Part shown: piece after piece, positions 33,607 through 43,582 of the stretch
Position numbering within the stretch: the first letter of the stretch is position 1
How the letters are laid out: each line of letters starts with the position of its first letter
Program-made: the position numbers and the translations under genes
Source: Firmicutes bacterium ADurb.Bin193
Lineage (GTDB): Bacteria; Bacillota; Clostridia; Monoglobales; Firm-18
NCBI GenBank assembly: GCA_002070105.1
Contig: MWCQ01000007.1
Location: forward strand, 1-64,000
DNA length: 64,000 nucleotides
Direction: 5' to 3'
Notes under the pieces: generated by a model
What the model saw: the letters and a program-made list of their open reading frames with translations, nothing else
Databases searched by the model: none
Told to the model about the DNA's origin: nothing

Positions 33607-33649
33607 AAAAGAAACAACAATTTTCGACAGAAAACTGTTGTTTCTTTTT
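33606..33649 (+). terminator. terminator after tRNA-Leu copy 2
   Basis: Arms of 14 bp (33606-33619 and 33636-33649) ending in TTTTT. It is unrelated in sequence to the terminator of copy 1. Confidence 0.75.
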
Positions 33650-33670
33650 GTTTTATCAGATTAACACAAA

Positions 33671-34528
33671 TTAAAACCAAACAGGCGGATGTTCTGATTT
33701 AACTTTTGCCGGAGAGATACCAAAATATTTTTTGAACTGTTTGGAGAATGCGAACTGGTCGCTATAGCCCATATACTCTGCCGCTTCGGAAACTGGGATT
33801 TTATCGGAATTAAGCATAGAATATATCATATTCATTTTAATGCTCATATGATACTCATTCGGGGTAAATCCATATGCTGTTTTAAACAGCTTTTGCAGAT
33901 TTCTTTGCGAGGTCCCGACCTGGTTTGCCACTTGTGAAATGTCAATCTTTTTAAAACCATTGTTTTCGATAATCCTTCGTGCTTCCTTCGCCCTCTTGTC
34001 TAAATCCTTTTCCGCATTTTTATCGGTTAATTTCTGATAAAGGCTGAAAAGAATATAAGAAATGTATGTCGAGCACATAGACTGGCTTATGTTGTCTTTT
34101 TTGTTGTGGAATAAATAGTGAATTCGAGATATAACTTCGCTGTTAAAATGATCATTATACAGATTATAAGTATAAAACGGCTTTACAAAATGGTTTGTCC
34201 GGTTAACATTGTTGTAGTCATATACCCAAAATCGCATACCTGTTACAGTTAAAGGATTATCGGGGCTTACTTCGGCATAGTGCTTTACTCCGTTGCTGAC
34301 GAAAACAAGACTTCCTTGTCTTAAAGGAATGGTTACACCGTCTTCCATCCGGTACTGCCCCTCCCCGCTCCATACATAGAGTATATGCAGGTTCGGATTT
34401 TCATGCTGTTGTGCTTTCCAGCCTGAGTATACAGGTATGTGAAAACAATTATTAAGTCTGAATATATAGTTTCGGGGAACTTCTTCCAATAACCTTCGAA
34501 GCCCCGATTCAATTTCGCAAAAGGACAT
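33671..34528 (-). CDS. AraC-family transcriptional regulator
   Basis: 285 residues. The N-terminal cupin-like domain (about 20-130) should bind a sugar-type ligand. The C-terminal AraC domain has two helix-turn-helix units (IDISQVANQVGTSQRNLQKLF and VSEAAEYMGYSDQFAFSKQF, ending FGISPAKVK). Divergent from the sulfatase and GH78-like genes, so probably their activator. Confidence 0.92.
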   Translation of the reverse strand: MSFCEIESGLRRLLEEVPRNYIFRLNNCFHIPVYSGWKAQQHENPNLHILYVWSGEGQYRMEDGVTIPLRQGSLVFVSNGVKHYAEVSPDNPLTVTGMRFWVYDYNNVNRTNHFVKPFYTYNLYNDHFNSEVISRIHYLFHNKKDNISQSMCSTYISYILFSLYQKLTDKNAEKDLDKRAKEARRIIENNGFKKIDISQVANQVGTSQRNLQKLFKTAYGFTPNEYHMSIKMNMIYSMLNSDKIPVSEAAEYMGYSDQFAFSKQFKKYFGISPAKVKSEHPPVWF

Positions 34529-34577
34529 ATGATTACCCTCCGCAACATTGTGTTTTTTTATAGATGTTGTTATAATT

Positions 34578-34606
34578 ATATTAGCATATTATTCGAAAAA
34601 TTTCAA
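34578..34606 (-). promoter_or_regulatory. promoter of the AraC-family gene
   Basis: TTGAAA (34606-34601), 17-nt spacer, TAATAT (34583-34578), on the minus strand. The divergent sulfatase gene has a TATAAT at 34660-34665 with a weak -35, as expected for an activator-dependent promoter. Confidence 0.5.
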
Positions 34607-34714
34607 CGGAAAGCGCAAAATAACTTGTTAAAGTAAGATACATAAATACGCCTAAAGTTTATAATTTATTGACCGAACAGGATATGTAGTTGTCATGTTA
34701 AAGGTGATGTAAAA

Positions 34715-36103
34715 GTGAAAATAAATAACGAAAACCCGAACATTCTTTTCGTTTTTTCTGACCAACACAGATGGTGCGATATGGGTTGTTACGGAAATAA
34801 AACGGTAAAGACCCCAAACTTTGATAATTTTTCAAAAAAGGCTATAAGGTTTAACAACGGTATATCCAACTCTCCTCTTTGCGTCCCCGCAAGAGGTTCT
34901 TTGCTGACCGGCGTTTTACCGATGAAGCATGGCGCGATTTCCAACGATTTGAGAATTAAAAGTAATGTGCGCAGTGTGGCTCATATACTAAACGATAACG
35001 GTTATCACACCGGCTATATAGGCAAGTGGCATTTAGGCGGAGTTCCGAGAGACCGATACATACCGCAGGGAGATGAACGATTGGGCTTTACCGAGTGGAA
35101 GGTATGCAACTGTTCACATAACTACACAGCATCCTACTATTATGATGAGGATAACAATAAATTCGAAACCGACAGATACGAGCCCGAGGTGCAGACCGAG
35201 CTTGCCTGTGACTTTTTGAGAAGGAACAGGGATAAGACATGGGCATTGTATTTATCATGGGGGCCGCCCCACGACCCATACCATAAGGTGCCTCAAAAAT
35301 ATCTTGATATGTATAAAGACACTGATATTGAATTAAGACAAAATTTCGCTGATACAGCACTTAAAAAATACAACAACAGAATCTATGATAAGAAAGAGGT
35401 TGTTGAGTGGATTAAGGGCTATTACGCCCATATTACGGCATTGGACGACCAGTTTGGGCTTTTAGTAAAGACACTTGAAGAAACAGGACAGATGGATAAC
35501 ACTATTATCGTTTTTACAAGCGACCACGGGAATATGCTCGGAAGTCAGGGATATTGCGATAAGCAGTTGCCCTATGAGGAGTCTGTAAAGGTTCCTCTTC
35601 TGGTATATTGGAAGGGCAGGAATATTGTTACTGCAACTGACGAAATGATTGGGCTTGTTGACCTTCCGAAAAGTTTAATAGGCTGGCTTGGACTTGACTT
35701 TCCCTCGGATGCCGACGGTAGGGATTTAAGCCGTCTTTTCTACGATCCGTCTGCCAAAGGACTTCAGGAGTGTTACATATTCGACTATATTCCCTGTCAT
35801 CAGGCAGAAACGGAAAACCGCACCGAGTGGAGAGGAATTCGCACAACCCGGTATACCTTTGCCAGAACCGCACGGGACGAGGGCTTTTGCCTGTATGATA
35901 ATATATCCGACCCGTTTCAGCTTGTAAATTTAATAAATGATGAAAATTATCAGGATGTAAAAGCAGAACTTCTGGGGCGATTAAACCGTTTGATTGAAAA
36001 ACACGATATTCTGCTTCCGTGGAAGGACTTTATAAGGCATTACGACCTTACAGCGCAATGGAATGAAAGTCAGGCGTATTTTAATCTTCCGACTTTGGAT
36101 TAA
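34715..36103 (+). CDS. sulfatase (arylsulfatase A family), Cys-type
   Basis: 462 residues. The active-site motif CVPARGSLLTG carries Cys56, which would be converted to formylglycine by an anaerobic sulfatase-maturating radical SAM enzyme. That enzyme is not in this window. Metal ligands appear as FSDQH at the N-terminus and TSDHGNMLGS later. No signal peptide, so it acts inside the cell on imported sulfated sugars or short oligosaccharides. GTG start at 34715. Followed 25 bp later by the GH78-like gene. Confidence 0.88.
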   Translation: MKINNENPNILFVFSDQHRWCDMGCYGNKTVKTPNFDNFSKKAIRFNNGISNSPLCVPARGSLLTGVLPMKHGAISNDLRIKSNVRSVAHILNDNGYHTGYIGKWHLGGVPRDRYIPQGDERLGFTEWKVCNCSHNYTASYYYDEDNNKFETDRYEPEVQTELACDFLRRNRDKTWALYLSWGPPHDPYHKVPQKYLDMYKDTDIELRQNFADTALKKYNNRIYDKKEVVEWIKGYYAHITALDDQFGLLVKTLEETGQMDNTIIVFTSDHGNMLGSQGYCDKQLPYEESVKVPLLVYWKGRNIVTATDEMIGLVDLPKSLIGWLGLDFPSDADGRDLSRLFYDPSAKGLQECYIFDYIPCHQAETENRTEWRGIRTTRYTFARTARDEGFCLYDNISDPFQLVNLINDENYQDVKAELLGRLNRLIEKHDILLPWKDFIRHYDLTAQWNESQAYFNLPTLD

Positions 36104-36128
36104 ATAAACAATGAGGAGAGCTTATAAA

Positions 36129-38510
36129 ATGTCCGTAAAAGAAAAACAAAAAAAGGCGTATTTTAAAGCTGCAAAGCCCATATGGTCTTTAGGGCGTGAG
36201 CTTGAGAAGAACATATTGGCAGGCTTCAGAGCTCAATTTTGCATTAACGACGATAACAGTAAAAAAGTCTTATTGAAAATTGCGGCATCTACGCTTTACC
36301 GATGTTATGTGAACGGGAAATTTGTCGGACATGGCCCTGCTGTTTCACCCCACGGATTTTATCGTGTGGATGAGTGGGATATTTCGTCTAAAACAACGGG
36401 AGGCAACAATATTGTTGCAATTGAAGTGGCGGGCTATAATGTAAACAGCTTTTGCCGTGCAGACCAGCCTTCGTTTTTACAAGCCGAAATTGTAGCAGGC
36501 GACAAGGTTTTAGCGGCGACGGGTGATACAGGCTTATTTGAAGCGACAATCCTCAGAGAAAGAATACAGAAGGTTCAAAGATACAGCTATCAGAGAATAT
36601 TTGTCGAGGCTTACCGTCTTTCGCCCGATTATGCCAAGTGGCGTGAAGACAGCAATATAGTGCTTGATACGGCTGAATGCACAGTCACTGACACAAAAAA
36701 CCTTATAGAAAGAAGGGTATCATATCCTAAATTCGCTAAAACAACTCCGACGGAGCATACGCTAAGGGGCAGAATAAAAACAGGAGTTACGCCCGAAACC
36801 TACTGGAAGGACAGAGGGCTTACCGATGTAAGCGACACCTATAAGGGATTTTACGAGGACGAGCTTGAGGTTATCCTCTCAAAAGAATTGCAGGAAATTG
36901 AAACAGTAAAAAGCCAATTAATCGGGAAGCGTTACTCAAATGAAGATATAATTGATTTGGATACGAACGAATTTGAGATTATTGATTTTGGTATGAATCT
37001 TTCGGGCTTTATGGGTGCAGAAGTTACCTGCTCTGAAGATTCAAGGCTAATGCTGATATTTGACGAGATACTTGTTGACGGGGATGTGGATTTCAAAAGA
37101 CTTCTTGCAATCAGCGCAATCAGCTATGAAATGAAAAAAGGGACATATAAAATAGAATCGCTTGAGCCGTATACCCTGCGATACTTAAAGCTCCTCGTTT
37201 TGAAAGGTAAATGCAAGGTAGGCGGTCTATATATCCGCGAATACTGCAACCCCGATACCGACAACGCGAGGTTTGAGTGCAGCGACAATCGCATAAATAC
37301 CGTGTTTAAGGCAGGACTTGAAACATTTAAGCAAAACGCAGTAGAGAATTTTACGGACTGTCCGTCAAGAGAGAGAGCTGGTTGGCTTTGTGACAGCTTT
37401 TTTACCGGCAGGACAGAATATTACTTAACAGGAAGAAGCTTAGTAGAAACCAATTTTATCGAAAATTATATGCTGCCCAATAAATATCCGTGTTTGCCCG
37501 AGGGTATGCTTCCGATGTGTTACCCCGCGGATTTTAATCGGGGAGAGATTTTGCCTAATTGGGCGCTTTGGTTTGTAATACAATTGGAGGAGTATTTATA
37601 CCGTACGGGAAATGCCGAAATGATAGAGGCGTTAAGACCTAAGGTAATTGCGCTGTTTGAGTACTTTGAAGCGTTTAAGAATGAGGATGGATTGCTTGAA
37701 AAGCTTGAGGGTTGGGTATTTGTGGAATGGTCAATGGCAAACAAGCTTGTGCAGGATGTTAATTACCCAACCAATATGCTTTACGCAAAGGCGCTTGAGG
37801 TTGCGGGAAAACTGTATGATTTGCCGAATTATACAGATGAGAGTATAAAAATTCACGAAACCGTCAGGAAGCAATCGTATAACGGAGAATTTTTCGTAGA
37901 CCATGCCGTAAGGGAAGACGGTCGGCTTGTAGTAAAGGATGATACAACAGAGGTATGTCAGTATTACGCCTTCTTTTGCGGAACTGCGGACAAAGAGAGA
38001 TTCCCCTCATTGTGGGAAACGCTTTTGAGGAATTTCGGGCCTAATCGAAAGAAAACGGGAAAATACCCGCATATTCATATTGCAAACGCCTTTATCGGAA
38101 ACTACTTAAGGTTTGAAATTTTGTCAGGATACGGATATGTCAGCCGGATACTTCAAGAAAGTGTTGACTTCTTCCTTTATATGGCGGAAAAAACGGGGAC
38201 ATTGTGGGAGCATATTGACACCAGGGCAAGCTGTAATCACGGTTTTGCTTCTCATATTACATATTCGTATTACAGGGATTTACTTGGCATCTACAAGGTT
38301 GACAAAGGCGCAAAAACAATAAAGCTTCGGTTTAGTGATACAGGTCTGAAATGGTGTAAGGGGATTATTCCTTTGGGGGAAGAAAAAATTGAAGCCCGGT
38401 GGACCTTTGAGAACGGATGTTATAACTACAGCGCTACAATACCTTGCGGTTATAAAATTGAGCTTGAGAAAATTACGGATCTACCGATTAATTTAAGTGT
38501 AAAATACTAA
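36129..38510 (+). CDS. alpha-L-rhamnosidase-like glycosidase (GH78)
   Basis: 793 residues starting at ATG 36129 (SD GAGGAG; ATG 36111 is part of the SD region). N-terminal beta domains precede an (alpha/alpha)6 catalytic domain. The stretch D410-CPSR-E415-RAGWLC-D422 matches the GH78 pattern Asp-(4)-Glu-(6)-Asp of the rhamnosidase catalytic pocket. No signal peptide, so cytoplasmic. Substrate could be rhamnose or a related deoxy-sugar in a sulfated glycan. Confidence 0.8.
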   Translation: MSVKEKQKKAYFKAAKPIWSLGRELEKNILAGFRAQFCINDDNSKKVLLKIAASTLYRCYVNGKFVGHGPAVSPHGFYRVDEWDISSKTTGGNNIVAIEVAGYNVNSFCRADQPSFLQAEIVAGDKVLAATGDTGLFEATILRERIQKVQRYSYQRIFVEAYRLSPDYAKWREDSNIVLDTAECTVTDTKNLIERRVSYPKFAKTTPTEHTLRGRIKTGVTPETYWKDRGLTDVSDTYKGFYEDELEVILSKELQEIETVKSQLIGKRYSNEDIIDLDTNEFEIIDFGMNLSGFMGAEVTCSEDSRLMLIFDEILVDGDVDFKRLLAISAISYEMKKGTYKIESLEPYTLRYLKLLVLKGKCKVGGLYIREYCNPDTDNARFECSDNRINTVFKAGLETFKQNAVENFTDCPSRERAGWLCDSFFTGRTEYYLTGRSLVETNFIENYMLPNKYPCLPEGMLPMCYPADFNRGEILPNWALWFVIQLEEYLYRTGNAEMIEALRPKVIALFEYFEAFKNEDGLLEKLEGWVFVEWSMANKLVQDVNYPTNMLYAKALEVAGKLYDLPNYTDESIKIHETVRKQSYNGEFFVDHAVREDGRLVVKDDTTEVCQYYAFFCGTADKERFPSLWETLLRNFGPNRKKTGKYPHIHIANAFIGNYLRFEILSGYGYVSRILQESVDFFLYMAEKTGTLWEHIDTRASCNHGFASHITYSYYRDLLGIYKVDKGAKTIKLRFSDTGLKWCKGIIPLGEEKIEARWTFENGCYNYSATIPCGYKIELEKITDLPINLSVKY

Positions 38511-38528
38511 AAACAGGAGGAAAAGGTT

Positions 38529-41315
38529 ATGAAAAAAACGGTCTTAAGAAGATTATGCAGCACCGTATTGGCACTTACCATGCTGATGTCAATGCTTGCG
38601 CTGCAATCAGTAACGGTTTCAGCAGCTAATGAGAAAATCGAGTGGCGGCCGATGATCCATCGCTTCCCTGAGGAACTGGGCGCGGACAAGGTTGATTACC
38701 CGGATCTTTACACAAAGGGTAAGTACGGCGGCGAAGGGTTCCAATATATCCATGGCGCGGCAGTCCACGCGGACGGAACCGTGCTTATGGGGCAGGATAT
38801 GGGCTCGGCGCGTGTGAGCACCGATTTCGGCAAGACCTGGTATACACCGCCCAACGAGGGGAATATGCTTATTGGCGGCAACTCCTGCGCCATTGACCCT
38901 GCCGATTCAAATGTAATGTTTATCGCAATGTCGGCAAACAGCTTTATCGGTGCATTCCCTCAGCTGAAGAATTATGAAGGCATCTACCGCTCGACCGACA
39001 AGGGGCAAAGCTGGACACTTGTGCAAAACTTTTCTCAGATTACATATACAAGCGGGTTTAGATATTTCAAGGATAACTTTGCTTGCTATCCTGTTACTGG
39101 CGGCTCGGTAGACACGCGTGTCTGGAGGTTTGCAACATCTGAGCAGGGCGGAGGTCCCGGAGCGTTTTTCACCTCGACGGGCGGGGTAAAATGGACAAAG
39201 GTTACCGATCTGGATTTTGCTGTTTACGGCAGAAAATTCGCATTGGAACAGCACCCCACAGAGGTTGACACACTTTATATGTGTACGGAAAAAGGTCTAT
39301 GGAAAACAACCGACGGCGGAAAAACCTGGGCACAGCCCTTTAAGGCGCAGATTGACGGCTCTGTCCGCGCCCTTTGGATTGACCCCGAAGACGGAAAGCA
39401 CATGATAGTAAGCGTAACAAACAATGATGCTAAAAAACGCGGCATATGGGAAACCAATGACGGCGGAGCCGCATGGAAAAACATTTTAAGCGAAATTAAC
39501 CCCGGACATATAGGTGTAGGCGCAAAAAATGACGAGGGTAAGCGAATGATATATGTGCATAACACCGTTGCCCAAGACCCGCCGCGTATTCGCGGTTTTG
39601 ACGGAAAATGGTTTATTCCCGCGCTTGATACACTTATGCCCTCTGCATGGACACAGGGCAATATGTCAGGTCAGATGCAGGACTGCTTCCTCCCTCACCC
39701 CACCATACCCGATGCGGCAATAGCACACGGTCGTGCTTACTGGTGGCGAAGCGAGGGTAACGGCGGTAAGATCTGGAAAAACAGCTCGACCAATTATTTC
39801 GGCCACGGTATCCATTATATAGGATTCAACGAAAGCAACTGGAAGGAAATGGATGCAAGCGTGCAGGACGCCGGAACGATGTATACGACAAACGGCGGCG
39901 ACTCGTTTATTGCGCATAATATCACGGGCAAGGAAGAGGGCGGACAATGGGCTCGTATGATAGAGCAGGTCGGACAGGAAAATGTTAAGGCACGCTCGGC
40001 AAGGGGTATTGTTATTTTGCCCGACCCGTGGCCTTCCGATGTACCGCCTCCTGTAAGCCCGGATTTACCCGGTCGGCGAGTTCTCGCCCTCGGTGGTACC
40101 TTTAATCACTTTATCTTCACCAAGCAAAAGGGAGACACGGTTTGGAAAGACTGGATAGGGCAAGACCTTAGCGTAGGTGGTGACGGAGTTAACCGAAACA
40201 AAGTTTACTACAGCCATCAAAACCCGAATATCGTCTATGCGGGACCTAATGTTTCAACAGACGGCGCTACGACATGGACGGTTAACAACGGCGCAAAATC
40301 CATATGTGCAATGTCATATGTAAACGGCGATATTGTATATGTGGTTGAAAAAGTAAGTGGAACTGAGTATAATATCTTGAAGTCGGTTGACAGGGGACAA
40401 AACTGGCAGAAAATTTACTCCACGAATTATAACATAAGAGATACAGGCGCTACCGGCATTCTTGCCGTAGACCCAGGCAGTGACCAACGCCTTTATACCC
40501 TTGACGATAAGAAGGATGTAATGATACTGACGGAAAATAACGGAAAGTGGAGCGGTAAAAGCCTTAATCTGCGCGGAGCCTATAAAGGCATGGCAGATAA
40601 AATCCCGTCCTGGTCAGTGGATAAAATAATCGTTGATTACAGCGATTCAAGGCTTATATATGTCCAGACCAATATCTCTGGATATCCGAATGTATGGCGC
40701 GGACGCTTAAACGAAGATTTTACCGCCTGCACCTGGGAGGATATTTCATACAATGCACCTCGTATAGCACAGTCAAGCACTATTATATTAAATCCTGTTA
40801 CGGGTGATTTGATTATGGGTTCCGGTAACGGCAACTTTGTGTTCCCCGCACCGGACGACTGGCAGCATAAAGACCCGGAAAAGCGTCAATATAAGCGCGC
40901 ACTGTGGCTTAATATGCCTCTGCCGATTCCGAACGGAGCGGATGCTTCCGCAAAGCCGGCTGACGATTCGATCAAGGTAATAATAGACGGTACATCATAT
41001 GACTTTGACCCTGCACCTATTCTTGTGAATGACCGCACGATGGTGCCTATGCGTGCGATATTTGAACTTTTGGGCGCAACGGTTTCATGGGATGAAAAAA
41101 GCTCTACGGTAACTGCGGTTAAGGGTGATACGACAGTAATTCTTCAAATTGACAGCACTGATGCAACCGTAAACGGAAACGCTAAGAAGCTTGATGTCGC
41201 TGCAATGCTCTATAAGGACAGGACGATGGTGCCGCTTCGGTTTATCTCCGAGTCGCTTGGCGCTGATGTTCAGTGGATAGAGGCGAGTAATACGGTTTCA
41301 ATAAAGACTAAATAG
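38529..41315 (+). CDS. secreted BNR/sialidase-fold protein with C-terminal stalk domain
   Basis: 928 residues with SD AGGAGG. Signal peptide (basic start, hydrophobic core to about 32, VSAA cleavage). The body is a beta-propeller with Asp-box or BNR repeats (STDFGKTW, STDKGQSW, TTDGGKTW, TNDGGAAW, SVDRGQNW), as in GH74, sialidase-like and Vps10-type proteins. The last 115 residues are a Cu-amine-oxidase N-terminal-like stalk domain with two related halves (ILVNDRTMVPMRAIFELLGA and YKDRTMVPLRFISESLGA), which anchors surface proteins in Clostridia. Probably binds or cleaves an extracellular polysaccharide. Catalytic residues not assigned. Confidence 0.8.
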   Translation: MKKTVLRRLCSTVLALTMLMSMLALQSVTVSAANEKIEWRPMIHRFPEELGADKVDYPDLYTKGKYGGEGFQYIHGAAVHADGTVLMGQDMGSARVSTDFGKTWYTPPNEGNMLIGGNSCAIDPADSNVMFIAMSANSFIGAFPQLKNYEGIYRSTDKGQSWTLVQNFSQITYTSGFRYFKDNFACYPVTGGSVDTRVWRFATSEQGGGPGAFFTSTGGVKWTKVTDLDFAVYGRKFALEQHPTEVDTLYMCTEKGLWKTTDGGKTWAQPFKAQIDGSVRALWIDPEDGKHMIVSVTNNDAKKRGIWETNDGGAAWKNILSEINPGHIGVGAKNDEGKRMIYVHNTVAQDPPRIRGFDGKWFIPALDTLMPSAWTQGNMSGQMQDCFLPHPTIPDAAIAHGRAYWWRSEGNGGKIWKNSSTNYFGHGIHYIGFNESNWKEMDASVQDAGTMYTTNGGDSFIAHNITGKEEGGQWARMIEQVGQENVKARSARGIVILPDPWPSDVPPPVSPDLPGRRVLALGGTFNHFIFTKQKGDTVWKDWIGQDLSVGGDGVNRNKVYYSHQNPNIVYAGPNVSTDGATTWTVNNGAKSICAMSYVNGDIVYVVEKVSGTEYNILKSVDRGQNWQKIYSTNYNIRDTGATGILAVDPGSDQRLYTLDDKKDVMILTENNGKWSGKSLNLRGAYKGMADKIPSWSVDKIIVDYSDSRLIYVQTNISGYPNVWRGRLNEDFTACTWEDISYNAPRIAQSSTIILNPVTGDLIMGSGNGNFVFPAPDDWQHKDPEKRQYKRALWLNMPLPIPNGADASAKPADDSIKVIIDGTSYDFDPAPILVNDRTMVPMRAIFELLGATVSWDEKSSTVTAVKGDTTVILQIDSTDATVNGNAKKLDVAAMLYKDRTMVPLRFISESLGADVQWIEASNTVSIKTK

Positions 41316-41370
41316 CTTACCTCCGCTCCCGCACGGAAAGCTCCGGTATCGCCATAATTTCACAAAACAA

Positions 41371-41416
41371 ATATGCCATGCGATAAAATCAATAAATCGC
41401 ATGGCATATCTTTTTT
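41371..41416. terminator. bidirectional terminator between convergent genes
   Basis: ATATGCCATGCGAT (41371-41384) pairs with ATCGCATGGCATAT (41396-41409), perfect 14-bp arms followed by CTTTTTT. Ends both the secreted protein gene and, on the other strand, the UroD-like gene. Confidence 0.8.
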
Positions 41417-41422
41417 GACCTT

Positions 41423-42607
41423 TTATAAATCGGCGCCGCACTGTTCCATTGCTTCTTTAAGTTTCATAATATAATACCTGTAATCATCAAGCGATGTTGA
41501 AGGGGCGACCTGATGGTCGGTGCACGGTATGTAGCCCCCCTGGCGGATTACGGGCATAATTCTTTCAAATTCTTTGTCGATTGACTGTTTACCCTCCGCG
41601 ATACACAGCTTGTTAAAAGCACCGATAAATTTTAGCCTCGGAAATTCCTCTCTTATGGCCACTATATCCATTCCCGCATTAACATCCATGGGAACAAAGC
41701 CTTCCACGCCCGCTTTGATAAAATTCGGAATGAGCTTTTTAAAATCTCCGTCGGTGTCAACAAGCATATGCCTTATTCCCTTGCTTTTCAGGACTGGTAT
41801 AAGTCTTTTATAATAGCTACCCACAAACTCGTCAAATATGTCGGGCGAAATCATGGGGCCGGTCTTTCCGCTTAAATCCTCGTTAAAATATGCAACATCG
41901 ACAGGCAGCACTTCCAAAACCTTGGTCAGCTTTTCAAGATATATGTTTAATATGTATTCGTTAATATCATGAATCAGCTCGGGGCAATCATAAAAAGCAT
42001 AGAGGTGGGGTTCAATCCCCAAAAGCTCGCGAGGCGTCCAGAAAAAACCCTCGATATTCATTCTGACCGAGTAGTCGCCTCTTTCCTGCCCCTCCCGAAG
42101 TGGTCCGTATGCCCTTACAATATTTTCGTCCGTATAGTACTTTTCAAGCAGCTTTTCGGAATATTCCTTTAGTCTTTCCCAATCCTCCGCACAGATTACC
42201 ACTTCACGGTAATCTTCTACAAGCCCGCTGTTTTTATGTTTTTTCTTTTGCCTGCCAACTTTGTCGATAAAAATAGTATATTCATCGGTTTCTTCAAGCA
42301 CCTTTTCATCAAACACCCTGAACGGAAGCTTAAAGCGTATCCTTCGGACGGCATCAAAGCCCATATATGTTTCAAACTTCATAACCCCTTCGCCCCATGC
42401 GACATTAAGGTATCTCTCGGTATCCAGTACGGGAATGTTAGGGTCGCGGACAGTATCGGATGCCCCGTCGGCAATGCTGTCGGGAAGTCCCTCCTTCCTG
42501 AACCTTTCAATCGTAAGCGGCCACGGGAGAAAAGTTTCCTGAACAGAGCCTCTTATATCCGGCTTTTGAAAAGATAGCGTTGCATTTTCCCTTTCTCTGT
42601 TTGTCAT
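41423..42607 (-). CDS. uroporphyrinogen decarboxylase-family protein (MtaA/CmuA-like), divergent
   Basis: About 394 residues from ATG 42607 (SD AAGAGGTGA); a longer frame to 42724 is not supported. TIM-barrel of the UroD/methyltransferase superfamily. In the position of the usual H-x-C zinc motif it reads IRHMLVDTDGD, with no cysteine, so it may lack methyltransferase chemistry. Not the haem biosynthesis enzyme, which has other conserved residues. Located in the carbohydrate locus. True reaction unknown. Confidence 0.75.
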   Translation of the reverse strand: MTNRERENATLSFQKPDIRGSVQETFLPWPLTIERFRKEGLPDSIADGASDTVRDPNIPVLDTERYLNVAWGEGVMKFETYMGFDAVRRIRFKLPFRVFDEKVLEETDEYTIFIDKVGRQKKKHKNSGLVEDYREVVICAEDWERLKEYSEKLLEKYYTDENIVRAYGPLREGQERGDYSVRMNIEGFFWTPRELLGIEPHLYAFYDCPELIHDINEYILNIYLEKLTKVLEVLPVDVAYFNEDLSGKTGPMISPDIFDEFVGSYYKRLIPVLKSKGIRHMLVDTDGDFKKLIPNFIKAGVEGFVPMDVNAGMDIVAIREEFPRLKFIGAFNKLCIAEGKQSIDKEFERIMPVIRQGGYIPCTDHQVAPSTSLDDYRYYIMKLKEAMEQCGADL

Positions 42608-42819
42608 AAAGGATTTCACCTCTTTGTTCCTATTTATAATACGGTATTCTTTATCAATATTATCACAATTATAAACCCCGGTCAACCAAAAAAGTACATT
42701 TGGTTTGTTTTGAACTAATATCATAAACTTTATCCTAAAAAACAGTTGCTATTTTCGGGTAATAGGTGTATAATTATATATAATACTTCTACTATGATAT
42801 ATGAAAGTGAGGCTGTCGC

Positions 42820-43563
42820 ATGAATAATAGCCCCGCTCCCGCTCTCTCATGCGGGCTTGAAATAATTGAGCTTATATACAAAAGCGGAAATCTTAGCTTT
42901 TCGCAGATTGCCGGACTTACCGGCTTTAATGTAAGCAGTCTTAACAGGTATATTAAGGTGCTTACCGAAGCGGGCTATCTTTATAAAACCGATGAGGGAA
43001 AATACTCTTTAGGCTATAAGCTTTTGTTGCTCGGACGGTCGGATTCCGTCTGGAGCCGCCTGTCGGAAAAAAGCACGCCCATACTTAAGGAAATCAGCAG
43101 AAAATACGGTGTGACCACATTGCTTATCGGCGTGTCTTCGGAAAAGATTGTTGTATTAAATAAAGCCACGCATCCCGATAATGTCGTTATGCAGAAGGTC
43201 GGAAGCGAAATCGAAGGCAACCGCGTTGCGCCGTGGGGAATCCTGCTTTTGACGCAAATAATAAAAAAAGAGGGACAGGATTCCGGCGAAAAATATTTAA
43301 AAGACCATCGGCAAGAATTTAAAATATTGCCGAAAGAAGTTTTGGAGCAATTTATCGGTCAGGCCGAAAAAAACGGATACTGCGATGACAGGGGCAGAAT
43401 ATTAAAGGGTGTCCGTCGGCTTGCGGTGCCGATTTGCGACCACAACGGGAATATTTTTGCCTCAATAGGCGTAGGTACATTTGAATCCTTGCATGACGAA
43501 AAGGGAATAGATGAGATTATTCGGGTTATGAAAATCAAAGCGGATGAGCTTAAGACATTTTAA
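42820..43563 (+). CDS. IclR-family transcriptional regulator
   Basis: 247 residues. N-terminal winged helix (about 10-70, LSFSQIAGLTGFNVSSLNRYIKVL, quoted in part) and a C-terminal GAF-like effector domain with VSSEKIVVLNKATHPDNV and later RRLAVPICDHNGN. Divergent from the UroD-like gene at 41423 and upstream of a second UroD-family gene, so likely to control both. Confidence 0.88.
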   Translation: MNNSPAPALSCGLEIIELIYKSGNLSFSQIAGLTGFNVSSLNRYIKVLTEAGYLYKTDEGKYSLGYKLLLLGRSDSVWSRLSEKSTPILKEISRKYGVTTLLIGVSSEKIVVLNKATHPDNVVMQKVGSEIEGNRVAPWGILLLTQIIKKEGQDSGEKYLKDHRQEFKILPKEVLEQFIGQAEKNGYCDDRGRILKGVRRLAVPICDHNGNIFASIGVGTFESLHDEKGIDEIIRVMKIKADELKTF

Positions 43564-43582
43564 TGGAAGGTGTTTATAAATA

